Assembly (NCBI GenBank): GCA_902729315.2
Contig: LR746272.1
Coordinates: 7,714,827-7,778,826, forward strand
DNA from: Spirodela intermedia
Taxonomy: Eukaryota > Streptophyta > Magnoliopsida > Alismatales > Araceae
Length of the DNA stretch: 64,000 nt
Direction of reading: 5' to 3'
Below, in pieces: positions 1-13,454 of this stretch; position 1 is the first letter of the stretch; every line of letters starts with the position of its first letter. Both the position numbers and the translations under genes were made by a program. The notes under the pieces are model-generated. The model was given only the letters and a program-made list of their open reading frames with translations, was not told the DNA's origin and did not search any database.

Positions 1-3124
<3,124 letters not shown>

Positions 3125-3322
3125 CCTGCAACGAAACGCGAAACGGGCGAAACCATGATCCCACATCAAAGAACACAACGAGCGGCAAAAGAAAACAGGA
3201 AGAAGACCGGCATCCCCGAGCTGATCCCCACCTTCCGACTCCGAGCGACGAGAACCCGAGGGTTTCGATTCGAGCTCGCGACGTCTGCAGAAGAAAACCA
3301 CAAAAGGGTAAACGGGAAAAAA

Positions 3323-3584
3323 AAACCCTAGATAAGGATCCCACGAGGGAGGCGAGAGCTTCGACTAGGGTTTTAGTTTTAGGCGAAGCCTCTCGTCGTC
3401 GCCACTACGGGACAAGGCGGTCACCGATACAAAGGTCGGGGAAATACTGGGCCTAATTACGGCCCAAAAGGAGGACCATTCCGCACAAATCATGGCCCTT
3501 TTATCGGACCTGGGTTGGGCCTTTTCCTCACCCCAAATAAATCCTGCTTAGTGGGCTTTGTATCCCAAAGTAGAAGATGGCCCA
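3323..3584 (-). promoter_or_regulatory. Telo-box and site II (TGGGCC/T) cluster upstream of UAP56
   Basis: Two telo-box sequences (AAACCCTA, 3323-3330, and its reverse complement, 3366-3373) lie 200-250 bases upstream of the UAP56 ATG. Beyond them are five TGGGCC/T elements or complements at 3448-3453, 3461-3466, 3516-3521, 3552-3557 and 3579-3584. In plants, telo-box plus TCP-bound site II is typical of promoters of growth-linked housekeeping genes. Assignment to UAP56 is from position only. Confidence 0.6.
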
Positions 3585-4973
3585 CAACCATCTGGCCATT
3601 TTTAACTGTTTGAGGAAAAGTCTAAACCACCCCTCGTTGGTATCTTCTTCCTATATAATTTAATTAATTTTCAATATTTATATGAAAAACCGGCATATTG
3701 TTTTTTGGGGATTTAAATTGACCAAATCCAGATTTTTTTCAAATACAGCCTATATTTATACCGTTGAGGAAAAGACCAAACAACCCCTCATTGATATCAA
3801 GTCTCTTCCTGTATAATTCCAATAATTTACAATGCTTGTATGAAAATTAACACTTGCTTTAGGGGCTTTAAAATGATCAAATAAATATTTGGAAAAAAAA
3901 ACACGCCTATAATTTAAATTATTGTAAGAAGAATTAATATATTTGTTTTGGGGGGGTTTAAAATTAACAAAATAAACGTTTTCCGCGTATTTTTTCGTCA
4001 TTAAATTTATATGATGAAAATATAAGATTATAATATTTATCGGAAATTTAGGACCATAATGAGCGAAGGGCAAACGGACGGCGGCGGGCATGGTGCACCA
4101 TCTTCCGCTTGAATGGCAGCCGTCGTGGGTAAAAGAGATGGCAGAGTGGGGGAAGCTTCTGAACGCAGAGAGCTCAGAGGAGAGATATGAATGGCAGAAG
4201 GATGGTGGTCGGAGCAGACGGTGACGGATGGAACAAAATCTTCCTCTTGTCAATAGAATCAGCTGATGGAACGGGGGATTGCATCACCCACGACGGTCAT
4301 TCCCTACCGCCGCCCTTCTTCCTGCCGCCGCCGCCGCCGCTGCCGCCGGCGGCAGACACCCTGATCCTGGGGATCTACTCAGGGCCCAGGTGGGCTAGAC
4401 AGAGAGAGAGAGAGAGAGAGGGGCCCTGTATATGTTCTTCTTCTCTGCGGCTTCTTGCCTGGAAAAGGGCGCAGTCCCCGACGTCTTCTGGAGAGTCGCT
4501 CCGTACTTTTACCAGGGCCTCCTCGTCTTCTTCCTCCCGACTCTCCTCTTATCCGTCTGGTAATCTTCTGACAGTAAGATGAAAAAGAAGCTGGGCTCCG
4601 TAGACCTGATCGGCGACGGTGATGGCGACGGCTGGTAGCAGACATCCGCCAGCTTCTTGCACCGGGAAGGGGGAGCCTACCCAAAGAGAGAGAGAAAGAG
4701 AGACGCAGAGAGGGAGTATGAAGCAATAGGTTGATTTACAGACAAGAGGTTCAAGATTTACAACCGGTGATGACAGCAGAGCACCACACTGGCGGAAAAC
4801 TTCTCGCAGTCTTTCGACGACGCTGCAAGAACCCTAACCCTAAAGCGATGACACTGGGAGGTTGCAGAGAAGCGTTGTGAGGAAAACTATCTGCCTATCT
4901 GTTAGAGAAGAAAGAAGAAGAAGGCTATAGGTCAGCATGGTAAGGGGAATTGAGATCCGAGGATGGAGAATGC
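3585..4973. other. Intergenic region, promoter side of UAP56 and 3' side of the GATA gene
   Basis: The first 500 bases are AT-rich. From about 4180 to 4740 there is GC-rich, purine/pyrimidine-biased sequence with a (CCG)n-like run near 4325-4350 and an (AG)10 microsatellite ending at 4420. Open frames here have low-complexity proline, arginine or serine translations and no family I recognise, so I see no gene. Confidence 0.5.
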
Positions 4974-5491
4974 TCAGTAGGTATGGACGAAGAGGCCTGA
5001 GGACATAGCCATCAGGAGCATGGCCGCCTCCACTGCCTCCTTCCCGCAGGAGAGCTCCAACTTCCCGCTCTCCTCCATCAGCAACCAGAGCGTCTCCCAC
5101 CGCCGCCGCAGCTTCTCCTCCTTCCTCAACTCAATTGATCGCGCGGATGACGAGGTCGTCGTCCTCGATGCCGTGGACGTCTTCCGGCCGCCGCCCCTGC
5201 CGTCAATTCGCTTATCAGCGGCCGCTGTCGACGGCGGCGCCGCGTATCTCTTCGTCTTCCGGTACCTAATTCCGCAAGCGTTGCAGAGAGACTACAGACA
5301 GAATCCATCGGAACAATATCCACGAAGAAGCAAGACAGATCCATAGCGATCGCAGGAAGAACTGAGATGATCACCTTTGGGCCGGCAGGTCCCCTTCTCC
5401 AGAGGGGGGTCCGGGAAGTCCCGCAGTCGGAGCAGACACTGAGAGACGACGCCATGTCTGGACAGACGCCTCGCTCAACCTTCCCCGCCAT
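4974..5491 (-). CDS. B-class GATA transcription factor with LLM motif (GATA15/16/17-like)
   Basis: Two exons, 5375-5491 and 4974-5291 (minus), give 144 residues. The intron (5292-5374) is GT-AG and splits the zinc finger after GPK, the usual site in plant B-GATAs. The finger is C20-x2-C23-x18-C42-x2-C45 (CSDCGTSRTPLWRRGPAGPK then SLCNACGIRYRK), with the 18-residue loop of plant class B. A basic stretch follows. The C-terminus has AAMLLMAMSSGLF with LLM at about 131-133, which marks the LLM subfamily (GNC/GNL and GATA15-17 relatives), nuclear regulators of greening, light and hormone responses. The short N-terminus points to the GATA15-17 side. The start at 5491 has a good context; an ATG 12 codons further in (5455) is the alternative. 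A possible acceptor just upstream (about 5525) suggests a 5' UTR intron. Confidence 0.9.
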
Positions 5492-7094
5492 CTCTCCTTC
5501 CTCTGCTCCGGAACCTCCTCCAGCTTCCTGTAAGTGCCTCCCCTGCTTCCTCTTCCTGGAGTACCACAAACCAGCATCCCGCTTCACCCCCTCGCCGCAC
5601 ATCAACAGCTTACGACGGCGGGCTTTCTGGCAACGGCCGATGTGCCTGAGGCCGGCGCCGCCGCCGCCACCGCCGAATCCTTGACCGTGGGCATGGGAAG
5701 CCCTCACCCATGCCCTCGATGCCGTCAACATTCTGCTAACTCCTCTCCCTCTCTCTCTCTTCCCACTTCCAGCTCTCGACACTGCTTCTGCACTGTCCTG
5801 CTGGCAGAGGCGGAGTAAGAGGACGAGGAAGAGGAAGAGAGGGAAAGGCGTTTATGGCCCTCGTGCCCTGGGAAGAAGACGTTCTACTGTTCCGGCGGGA
5901 GTATTTTTCTTTGCGCTCCTCTTTAGGCGAAAAAAACTACAGCTGGCGCGATTTGCGCGGAGAAACTTGTTCGGAAAAGACACCAGAAGCCCTTGTCGCC
6001 TCTTTAATCGGTGTTCTTCTCTGAGGCACATGATTACAAGGGCGGCCTACCGTCCGATGGTAATCCGAGAGCCAGGAGGGCGTGATTGTCTGTCCCTCGA
6101 CCATCGGCGGACGTGGCGAGAACTGGTGGGGCCTGGTGCGTGTCGGTGGCTATGCCCTGGAATGGCGGTGACACGATTTTCGGATTACAATTATTTTATT
6201 TTCCAGGGTGGACGAGTCCACAAAAATAACTACTCTCATTTTAGATTAAAAAAATAAATTATTTCATAATGTTAAACATCATCCGTTACCAATTTAATTA
6301 ATATTTATAAAAATAAGGCATTTTAAAGCCAAAAAGTTATGGTATATTTTCATATTAAATTATCCGCTTCTTGGCTACGGGAAAAAATCCTCTGAACGGC
6401 GAATGTTAAAGCCGCCTCAAAATGGGTAAATATGTAAATTTTACCACGGAAAAAACTTCTGGAACCGCGGCACTAGGCCAGTAACGGACGTGACGGACCG
6501 TACGTCGGCGGACGGGGACAGACCTGACACGGCAACGACCGAGGAAAGCAGGCGGGGATCCGAAGGGGCCGTTGGGCGTCAGTGGGCCCGGCCATCAGTC
6601 GGTGTTGGTATTTTGATAGGCCCACTTTAGTTGACAGGCCCACTGGATGAGCTCAAACGGGCCAACAACAAGACTTATTTGAAAAGCAAACACTCCCCAG
6701 TGGGGCGGCGGCCCGTAATTTTTCAGCCACGTGTCCTCCTTTGTACCACCTACGCTTCACAGATATTTTAACATATATAAATAGATATATATAAGGAAAA
6801 TGGTTAATAATAGCAGATTTATATTACTTAGGAAAAGCCATTATCTACAAAATCCCAAGCCTAAAAAAGCCCAGCCCAAGTAGGGCCAGGTTAAAGATCA
6901 GCCCATTAATTGGTATTGGGCCTCCTTAATTTCTGCCCCCCCCCCCCCTCTTCTATGGCCGCCGTCGTTGCTCTGGTCTTGGTCCATCGCCAGGCAGAAA
7001 TCAAGCGGAGAGCTCTTCGGCGGCGGGAGAAGGAGCTTACAGAGAGGAGAGGATGGTGGGATCGCTGGACATTTCCTCCTCTGTGATCTCCTCC
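5492..7094. other. Intergenic region between GATA (5' side) and DnaJ (3' side)
   Basis: From 5492 to 6000 the DNA is GC-rich and likely holds the GATA leader, including a CT-rich tract near 5748-5762. From 6240 to 6380 it is AT-rich. From about 6575 to 6700 several TGGGCC/GGCCCA motifs occur. A run of 13 C lies at 6936-6948. No coding family was recognised. Confidence 0.5.
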
Positions 7095-8236
7095 TCAGTG
7101 GGCGGTTCTTTGCCTCGCTCTGCCGTCCCGCGGGAGGTGGTCCTTTGGGTCGACTCTTCGGCCGAGGAGATCTACCTCGCAGCGACTTCTCTTGGGGCAC
7201 CGGTCAAAGCTCCCCGGCTCCTGATGCCCCCATTGGGGGACGGCGTCGGCGGAGTTGAATCCCCCCGCCATGTCGAAGAGCATCTGCTGGAGCTCCTCGA
7301 GACTGTAAATCTTCTGCTGCGATGGAGAGAGACGGCAACGAGGTTTCAATACGAGGTGTTGTTCTAAGATGTAAGAAGGGCATCGAGGGAACTGGAAGGG
7401 TACCTGTCTCCTCACGTTGGACATGAGATCAACCATTTCCTGAACGAATCCGGCGAATCCCTGTTTCCGGGAACAGGAAGAAAGCAAAGGTCAGGGAAAT
7501 GATTTCGGTAATGTAATGTGGCCTCCAAAAAAGATTCCACATCTGCTAGGAATTCACGGAGAGCGTCCGTCCATAGAAGGGGATCGATCCACCGTCTCTG
7601 TGAAGGGAGGCGAACAGGCATATACGGTCGCAGACAGGCGAAATGTGAGGGAAGGGAAGGGGATTATAACCTCGACCTCCTCCTGGCCGCAGCCATCGTC
7701 GTCGTTCTCGGGGTTGAATAGACCGGCATCATATAGTAATCTTTTCCTCTCATCCGACAACACTGTCGATCACAAAAGACGGGGCAAAATGTCTCGGTAA
7801 GATTTGCAGAGAGATCAACACAAATCAACCAATTGTCCCTACGGATGCGCCTTAATTGTACGATCTCGATGCAAGAAAAGGATCCTTGGGGTTTAATTAC
7901 CTTGATAAGCCTCCAGTATCTTCTGGAACCTCCTCTTGGCTTCTCCCCTCGCCGATGTCTCTCTCCCCTCCCTACCCGCCCACCTGTCAGGATGCCACTT
8001 CTGCGATGTTTACCCCATTCAATGAAGGTTAGGAGAAAATCGCCATGACTGGATCATTTCGCCGACGCGGATCGCCAGCCGAAATGCGCGGAGGAGACGA
8101 GGAAAGGACGGGTCGCGACGCTTACCAAGGCGAGCCTACGGTAGGCGCTGCGGACGTCGGCGGAGGACGAATCTCGGCGGATTCCAAGCACGGTGTAGTA
8201 GTCACCCAAGCTTTCCCGAACTCCTCTCTCCTCCAT
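7095..8236 (-). CDS. Small DnaJ (type III/C J-domain) co-chaperone
   Basis: Five exons on the minus strand: 8126-8236, 7901-8000, 7671-7762, 7404-7460 and 7095-7313, giving 192 residues. The J domain starts at residue 12 with DYYTVLGI, continues to SAYRRLAL, then KWHPDRW with the HPD triad at 40-42, then [20 protein letters not shown] and LYDAG. The tail has FVQEMVDLM and [10 protein letters not shown], as in small plant DnaJ proteins of the At1g56300/At1g71000 type. J proteins stimulate Hsp70 ATP hydrolysis; no Gly/Phe or zinc-finger region is present. All introns are short GT-AG. The last roughly 40 residues, rich in Arg and Asp, do not resemble the family and could reflect a drifted end. 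The donor after exon 3 (gttata) is weak, so that boundary is the least certain. Confidence 0.87.
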
Positions 8237-8716
8237 TCCTCTGCTCCCGAGGACGAAGATCTTCCCTGCAGGAAGAGGATGAAGAGTTGAAACATCTTAC
8301 CAGCAGAAGAATTGAGAACATTCCAGACCACTCCCGCCGAGGCTTCTAGCTCCACCTCCCTCCTCCAGACAAACCAGTTACACTGACGAAAATAGCCCTC
8401 AGCAGGCGTCTAACGGAAGAGCGCTCAGCCGTGGCTTTGTCGTAGTTATTACCATTGACGGAGGCATTTTTTCGAGCATTGCCGAGATGTATTTTTCATG
8501 GGCTATCCCATTTGACTTTCAATTACAGTCAACCCACGTAATCACCACCGATTTAATTAATATTTTTCGAAAATATCTAATTATTTATATTTAAATCGAT
8601 ATTTACACTCCATGACCACCAGATAAATACCCCGATCACCTTCTATTCCTCCTCTTCCTCGTTTCACTCGGCATGCAGGTCGACAGAAAGAAAGGAGGAG
8701 AGAGACAGACAGACAG
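8237..8716. other. Short intergenic spacer between divergent genes
   Basis: It holds the 5' flank of the DnaJ gene and the leader of the plus-strand gene starting at 8717. The middle (8450-8620) is AT-rich. No coding or RNA gene seen. Confidence 0.5.
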
Positions 8717-9242
8717 ATGGGGTGCAGTCCAATGAGCATGCTGAAGTCCATGGCGTTCGCCAAGGGAGAGGGTAAGCACAGTAACTTCAGTCTTCTTCCT
8801 CTTCGGCTCCTACTGATGACCCACGCGTTGACTTCGCCTGAAAGGAAGGGGGAGGAGATCAGAGAAGCACCACCATGAGAGAACGGGAGGCCGAATGTGC
8901 TCGCCGCCGCCGCAGAAGCTCGTCGGCGACTCCACCGTGAGGTCCGTGGTTTACCGCGACGAGAGCCGCCGTCATTCTTGCGCGGCGGCCGACGACATCC
9001 TTCCCTCGTTCCACGCCAGCGCGGCGGCGGAGCGAGACGTTGCGGCACCGGCGACGGAGTGGCGCCACCAAGCTTACCCGTACGCCGTCTCGCCGGTCCC
9101 ATCCGCCGCGTGGGTGGAGCACCGGTACTGCTCCCCGACGGCGGCGGCGCCGCCGGAGAGGATCGACGGCGCAGCCACGGACGTCGGCGGCCTGACGACC
9201 ATATTCAGCGACGAGAACCCCAACGCCTGCCGTATCGTCTGA
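8717..9242 (+). CDS. Hypothetical two-exon protein, about 135 residues
   Basis: I do not recognise the family. The second exon (8890-9242) has strong GC3 bias over its whole length and reads MCSPPPQKLVGD to a stop after PNACRIV. The first exon (8717-8771) encodes MGCSPMSMLKSMAFAKGE and ends at a good donor (G|gtaagc). Joining it to an acceptor at 8888-8889 (ggag|GC) keeps the frame and gives 135 residues. A CSP tripeptide occurs at the start of both exons. The protein is rich in Ala, Ser and Arg, with no signal peptide or membrane segment. The coding call for exon 2 is fairly good; the join to exon 1 is an inference. If exon 1 is wrong, translation would start at 8895 with 115 residues. Confidence 0.5.
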
Positions 9243-9432
9243 AGGTCGCCGCCGGCGGGCCACGCCGGCGCCGGCTTTCGGTCTTTGATACCTTTTATTC
9301 TAATTTCGAATAAAAAAAAAAATGTTGCCGGAAGGGTCTTCTGTCTTTCCCGATCACTTTCCCCTTTATTCCCCGACCAGAATCCAATCCCCTTGCCAGC
9401 CTGTGGAGACCGCCCCTTGGAACGACTTCTCC

Positions 9433-9546
9433 GAAAATCAGATTCTCCCGAATCTCCAGTTATTTATTTTCAACATTTCCAGTCCGTAATGGGCCGACCC
9501 GTGGAAACTCAGATGGGCATGCTATTGTGAGGCCCATTTAACCTGG

Positions 9547-9580
<34 letters not shown>

Positions 9581-9715
9581 AGAGAGAGAAAATCAGATTC
9601 TCCCGAATTGTCTAATATCGGCATTCCCAATCCCTAATGGGCCGGCGCGTGGAAAACTTGGCATCTAATAGGAGAGAGAGAGAGCTAGAGAGAGAGAGAG
9701 AGAGAGGTGGGAGAG
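9433..9715. repeat. Imperfect tandem duplication (period about 155 bases) with (GA)n tracts
   Basis: Unit 1 begins at 9433 and unit 2 at 9588, both with GAAAATCAGATTCTCCCGAA. Both units continue with a matching AATGGGCCG..CGTGGAAA segment and end in a (GA)n run carrying GCTAGAGAG. The units differ by substitutions and by (GA)n length. The array abuts the methyltransferase-like frame. Confidence 0.8.
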
Positions 9716-9729
9716 TGGAGGGAAGTTGA

Positions 9730-10407
9730 AGTGGAGGTGGGGGGAAGCTCCATATCCAGGAAGGAGAGGTGACGTACGATCCTCAGACGGGGAGGGTCAT
9801 CACGGGATTCTGGCCGTGGGACTCCGCCCTCCACCTAGCCCACTGGATGGCCGCCGCCGGCGCGGCCGCCGGCGAGCTCTCCGGCAGGACCGTCCTCGAG
9901 CTCGGTGCCTCCCTCGTCGTCCTCACCGCCGCCCTCCTCGGCGCCTCCCTCGCCGTCCTCACCGACCTCCCGCCGCTCCTCCCCGTCCTCCGCGTCAACG
10001 CCGCCGCCAACGGCGTTGCAGACCGCGTGCAGGTGCGGGAGCTGGTTTGGGGATCCGCCGCCGGTGCATCGCCGGAGGAGACCGCCGACGTGGTCCTCCT
10101 CTCCGACGTGTTCTACGACCCAGCGGCGATGGCGCCACTAGCGAGCACTCTCAGGACGGTTTGCAGGGAGGAGACCCGGATATGGGCGGCGAGCGAGGTG
10201 AGGGAATCGATCTACAGTTGCCCGGATTTGTTGAAGGAGGAGGGTTGCCGAAGGTCGGAGTTGCCGGCTGTGAACCGGCGGCTGCTTCGCTCGCCGGAGG
10301 AGAGCTCGGAGTTCGCCGTCTTCATCATCTCCCCACCCGCTCCCCGAGGAGAAGGGGCGAGTGACCATAAGGTGCCCGCTAAAATGCCACAATTAAAGTC
10401 AACTTAA
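9730..10407 (+). pseudogene. Methyltransf_16-like (METTL21/EEF lysine methyltransferase type) gene, damaged
   Basis: An open frame after a stop at 9727-9729 reads KLHIQEGEVTYDPQTGRVITGFWPWDS, the start region of plant Methyltransf_16 proteins. It continues with ELSGRTVLELGA, VLTDLPPLLPVLRVNAAANG, DVVLLSDVFYDP, ASEVRES and EFAVFII, in the order of this SAM-dependent protein methyltransferase family, and stops at 10405-10407. Two defects are visible. No ATG lies in frame between the upstream stop and the conserved region; the first possible initiator is the GTG at 9769. The SAM loop reads LELGASLVVLTAA, where the family has LELGAGTGLVGLTAA: two residues are missing and the glycines are lost. 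A G6 run at 9739-9744 may mark a frameshift. It could still be expressed from an upstream exon, but I see none. Confidence 0.6.
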
Positions 10408-10567
10408 CTGGGTTGACAAGTGACCAAAACTCGGACTAATTCACTCGGCTGCGTTGAGTCGGTCAACGGCGGCTCTCATCTTGGATTATCCACGGTAAGC
10501 AGTCAACTTTAATGATCAGCATGTCACTAGGACCCGGTTTGATCAGAACAATAATCACATCGTTGAC
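10398..10567. promoter_or_regulatory. Cluster of five W-box cores (TTGAC/GTCAA)
   Basis: TTGAC cores or complements occur at 10398-10402, 10413-10417, 10462-10466, 10502-10506 and 10563-10567, on both strands. WRKY factors bind TTGACC/T. The cluster lies at the end of and just after the damaged methyltransferase, over 2 kb from the next start codon, so its target is unclear. TTGAC is common across this whole window, which weakens the case. Confidence 0.3.
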
Positions 10568-12635
10568 TTACATAAAAAGTATGTGAAATAATTTGTGATT
10601 ACATAGCATTTATAGGCTGAACGATTTGAAGGATTAAGCTTTTATTTCCTTAATCTGGCCAGGAATTTAGTAATAAAGAGTTTAATCATAGGAGGGTTCT
10701 TCTTCTTATTCTCTCTCTTTATAATGATTTTTTAAAATATTTTAACCAAATAAAAAACTCTAATTATTGCCTTTTATAGCATCTAGAGCAGGTATGTTGG
10801 CGAGAGCTTAATAGTACTAAATATTGATATTATATTTTAAAAAATACTGCATTATTTTGTTAGTACCATTGAGAAGAAATTTACCAACTCCATTATCTTC
10901 TAGAGAGAGAGAATAAACTCCCAAGAAATATACATCAAATTATTTTCCAGCAACAAAATTTATGATTCTTAACACTATTAAGGTAAGAAAACAGAGTTAA
11001 TGTGTTTGATTCATTACACTTTTTTTGGAAAAATTATATTTTTTATCTAAACTTTCCCATATTTCCAAAGCTAAAACAACAATAAAGAGCAATCTGATAT
11101 CTCACTTTTTACTTTGATGAAAACTCTCCAAATTTCTAGTTGGATGTGCTAATTAACATACACTAATGAATTAATGTATAAATAGATAAATGGACTCTCC
11201 AAATTCACACCATATTTTATATCATTGTTCATGAACACAGACAGCCAATACCAACTCAATTATGTCAAGATCACTATATATGTGGTTTAAAGGCTAAATT
11301 TGGAGCCTAAAGTGGATGTCTTTGCAATAAATGCATGCATTATTTTTGTATCATCTTTTATGATACTATAATTAACACCTTATGACTCTAAGTGATGTTC
11401 GTGATTATGATCAATGTTTGAGTCAGGGCTAGCCACATACATGTGAGATATGTGTTCATATTGTAAGAAAAAAAATTTAGAGACTATGACATTTCATATG
11501 GTTGGGGGCCAAATGTTTGTTTATTTCTATGGTTGCTGAACATGGCTTGACCTTAGGGACCTTGTTGAAACAAATGTCACCCTACCCTTAGTTAGGTGAT
11601 TGACCCTTCAAGCATAATGTCTGTCATGTCATGTCATGTCATGTCAAATATGGTAGATGTTGATTTAATTAAAGCTATCAATTTTTGTAATTTTCAATAT
11701 AACGGTTCGAATTTAAGTGGGTTATATATACTTTAATTGGTATATAAAGATTGGGGGTCCACATTTGTCTAATCAAGCTAATATATATAGTCCGATTTTT
11801 ATAGGGTCCATTATGTGACTTTAGACTCCATCTCTCTCCTCATGGGTCTGCTAGTGATCAGCCTCTCTCTCTCTCTCTAGAGTAGGCACTTGTGGAGGGT
11901 CAGTCTTGATCTTCAAAGGGGACCATGTCAAGGGCGGTTTAGCGGGCTATTCTTTGGGCCTAGTGAGAGAATGATAGACTGCGGTTGATGTGGGAAAGGG
12001 CCCGCCATTGTTGGCCCACTGAAACCCTCCACCCCATAAATGTATTATTTTCCTCTATGATATTCATTATAATATTATTATGATAAAAAGAGCGGAATTC
12101 CCCATCTGTCCTCGCAGAGTTCAATGGTGTCCACGCATCAAGCGTTGGGATCTCCGCCAAAGAGGCCACGTGGAGAATGACCCCACCGCCCGTTGACATA
12201 CGGCGTGGACTTTTCTGATATCTTCAGGGAAGATGAGACTTTCTTCGGCAATGATCTCTAGAGATACATCCTCTCTCTCACCTCCTCCGCCCGCGGTGCC
12301 GTGCCCCGTCCCGTCTCCTCTCCGAAAAGTCACGCCCGATCGCGCCGCCGATGGGTCCCCCGCTCGTCACCGAGGGGGCGGGGGGCGGCGGCAGCGCCTC
12401 GTTTCCGGCGGCGCTTCGTGGTGGCGATGGCGACGGCCTCAGTAAAAGTGATGTAGTTAAATCAGCCGTCATTTTTCTTGCCGGGGCCTGTGATGAGAGC
12501 CATCGGCAATGCCCGCTGGACATCCTTCGTCAACGCCCTCCTCTCTCTCTCTCTCTCTCTCTCTCTAACTCTCTTAAATAGAGAGATGGACAGTCGCGTG
12601 CGGACAGAAGGAGAGAAGTGGGAGCTGGGGCATCC
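10408..12635. other. AT-rich intergenic region; CT-rich leader at its right end
   Basis: Apart from the W-box cluster, 10600-11820 is AT-rich with no sustained open frame. A pentamer repeat (TGTCA)5 lies at 11622-11646. From 12250 the base composition turns GC-rich, and a (CT)n tract at 12541-12566 lies 70 bases before the ATG of the next gene, probably in its 5' UTR. Confidence 0.5.
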
Positions 12636-13184
12636 ATGGCGAATGGGATAGTCCGCTCGGTGTCCGCTTTTGTGGCGGCCTGCAACAAGAAGGTGGTCCG
12701 CATCTCAAAGAAGCTCCGTGGGGAAGAAGGCGAGAGCTCCAACGGCGAGGGAACGGCAGCCTGGCGGAGCAAGACTGAGGAGGAGGGGAAGAGGTGGAGC
12801 GGAGAGGCCTGTTTGTCGCCCTATTTTGCATGGAGCGGCGGCCTGAGGAAGACGGAGGAGGAGAGGAGGCGGAAAGCGGAAGCATGCCTGTCGCCGTATC
12901 TTGCATGGAGCGGCGACAGGAGGAGCAAGAAGGAGGAGGGGATGTGGAACGGGTCGCCGGCGAAGAAGGTGAGGAAGAGGCGCTGCGACGGCGGCGGCGA
13001 TGGGCTGTGGCGGAGGACGATATTGCTCGGGGACAAGTGTCGGCCACTGGATTTTGAGGGAGTGATCCACTACGACGGCGAGGGGAGGCTGCTGGTGGTG
13101 CCACCACGTTCGCCCCTGCGGAGCCCGCTGCCGACCTTCCAGCTTCCGTCCGCCGTCTCTTCCGGCAACGACGGAAAATACTAG
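12636..13184 (+). CDS. Uncharacterised plant protein, 182 residues, with internal 25-residue repeat
   Basis: Single-exon frame from ATG 12636 (context ATCCATGGCG) to a stop at 13182-13184. It starts MANGIVRSVSAFVAACNKKV and is strongly charged in the middle. Near the C-terminus, LWRRTILLGDKCRPLDFEG leads into GVIHYDGEGR and then RSPLRSPLPTF. This looks to me like a conserved C-terminal block of a plant-specific family of small proteins without known function, but I cannot name it. Residues 58-68 (ACLSPYFAWSG) and 83-93 (ACLSPYLAWSG) are a tandem repeat with a period of 75 nucleotides. No signal peptide or membrane segment is obvious; the basic stretch KKVRKRR (about residues 109-115) could be a nuclear signal. 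(CT)n tracts lie just before and after the gene. Confidence 0.7.
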   Translation: MANGIVRSVSAFVAACNKKVVRISKKLRGEEGESSNGEGTAAWRSKTEEEGKRWSGEACLSPYFAWSGGLRKTEEERRRKAEACLSPYLAWSGDRRSKKEEGMWNGSPAKKVRKRRCDGGGDGLWRRTILLGDKCRPLDFEGVIHYDGEGRLLVVPPRSPLRSPLPTFQLPSAVSSGNDGKY

Positions 13185-13193
13185 TTTCCCCAG

Positions 13194-13201
<8 letters not shown>

Positions 13202-13245
<44 letters not shown>
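13202..13245. repeat. Compound (CT)n(CA)n microsatellite
   Basis: A CT run at 13202-13225 passes directly into a CA run ending at about 13245, within 65 bases of the upstream stop codon and so probably in that gene's 3' UTR. Confidence 0.9.
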
Positions 13246-13454
13246 GCTCTCTCTGTCTCTATACCGGCGACCTTCCATCACCATAGCTCGGGTGATGAGA
13301 GCACGCGTGCAAGGGGCGTGGAGTTTTCACCAGGCTAATTGCACTCATGCGTCGCTTTTCATGACCACTTGCAGCCGCCTTTGCTCACGACCATCCATGG
13401 AATGGTTGCTTGTGCTTTTTTTAAATTAAAAATACGAGACCATGTCGGGTAAGC

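Noticed and set aside
4187-4726. Overlapping open frames on both strands between UAP56 and GATA
   Set aside because: Translations are low-complexity (poly-Pro, poly-Arg, Ser runs) produced by CCG and GA repeats.
8859-9313. Long open frames in other phases over the 8890-9242 exon
   Set aside because: They are shadows of the GC3-rich frame; their third positions do not show the bias.
11622-11646. TGTCA repeat considered as a CRISPR or telomere-like array
   Set aside because: It is a five-copy pentamer microsatellite without spacers and unlike the plant telomere unit.
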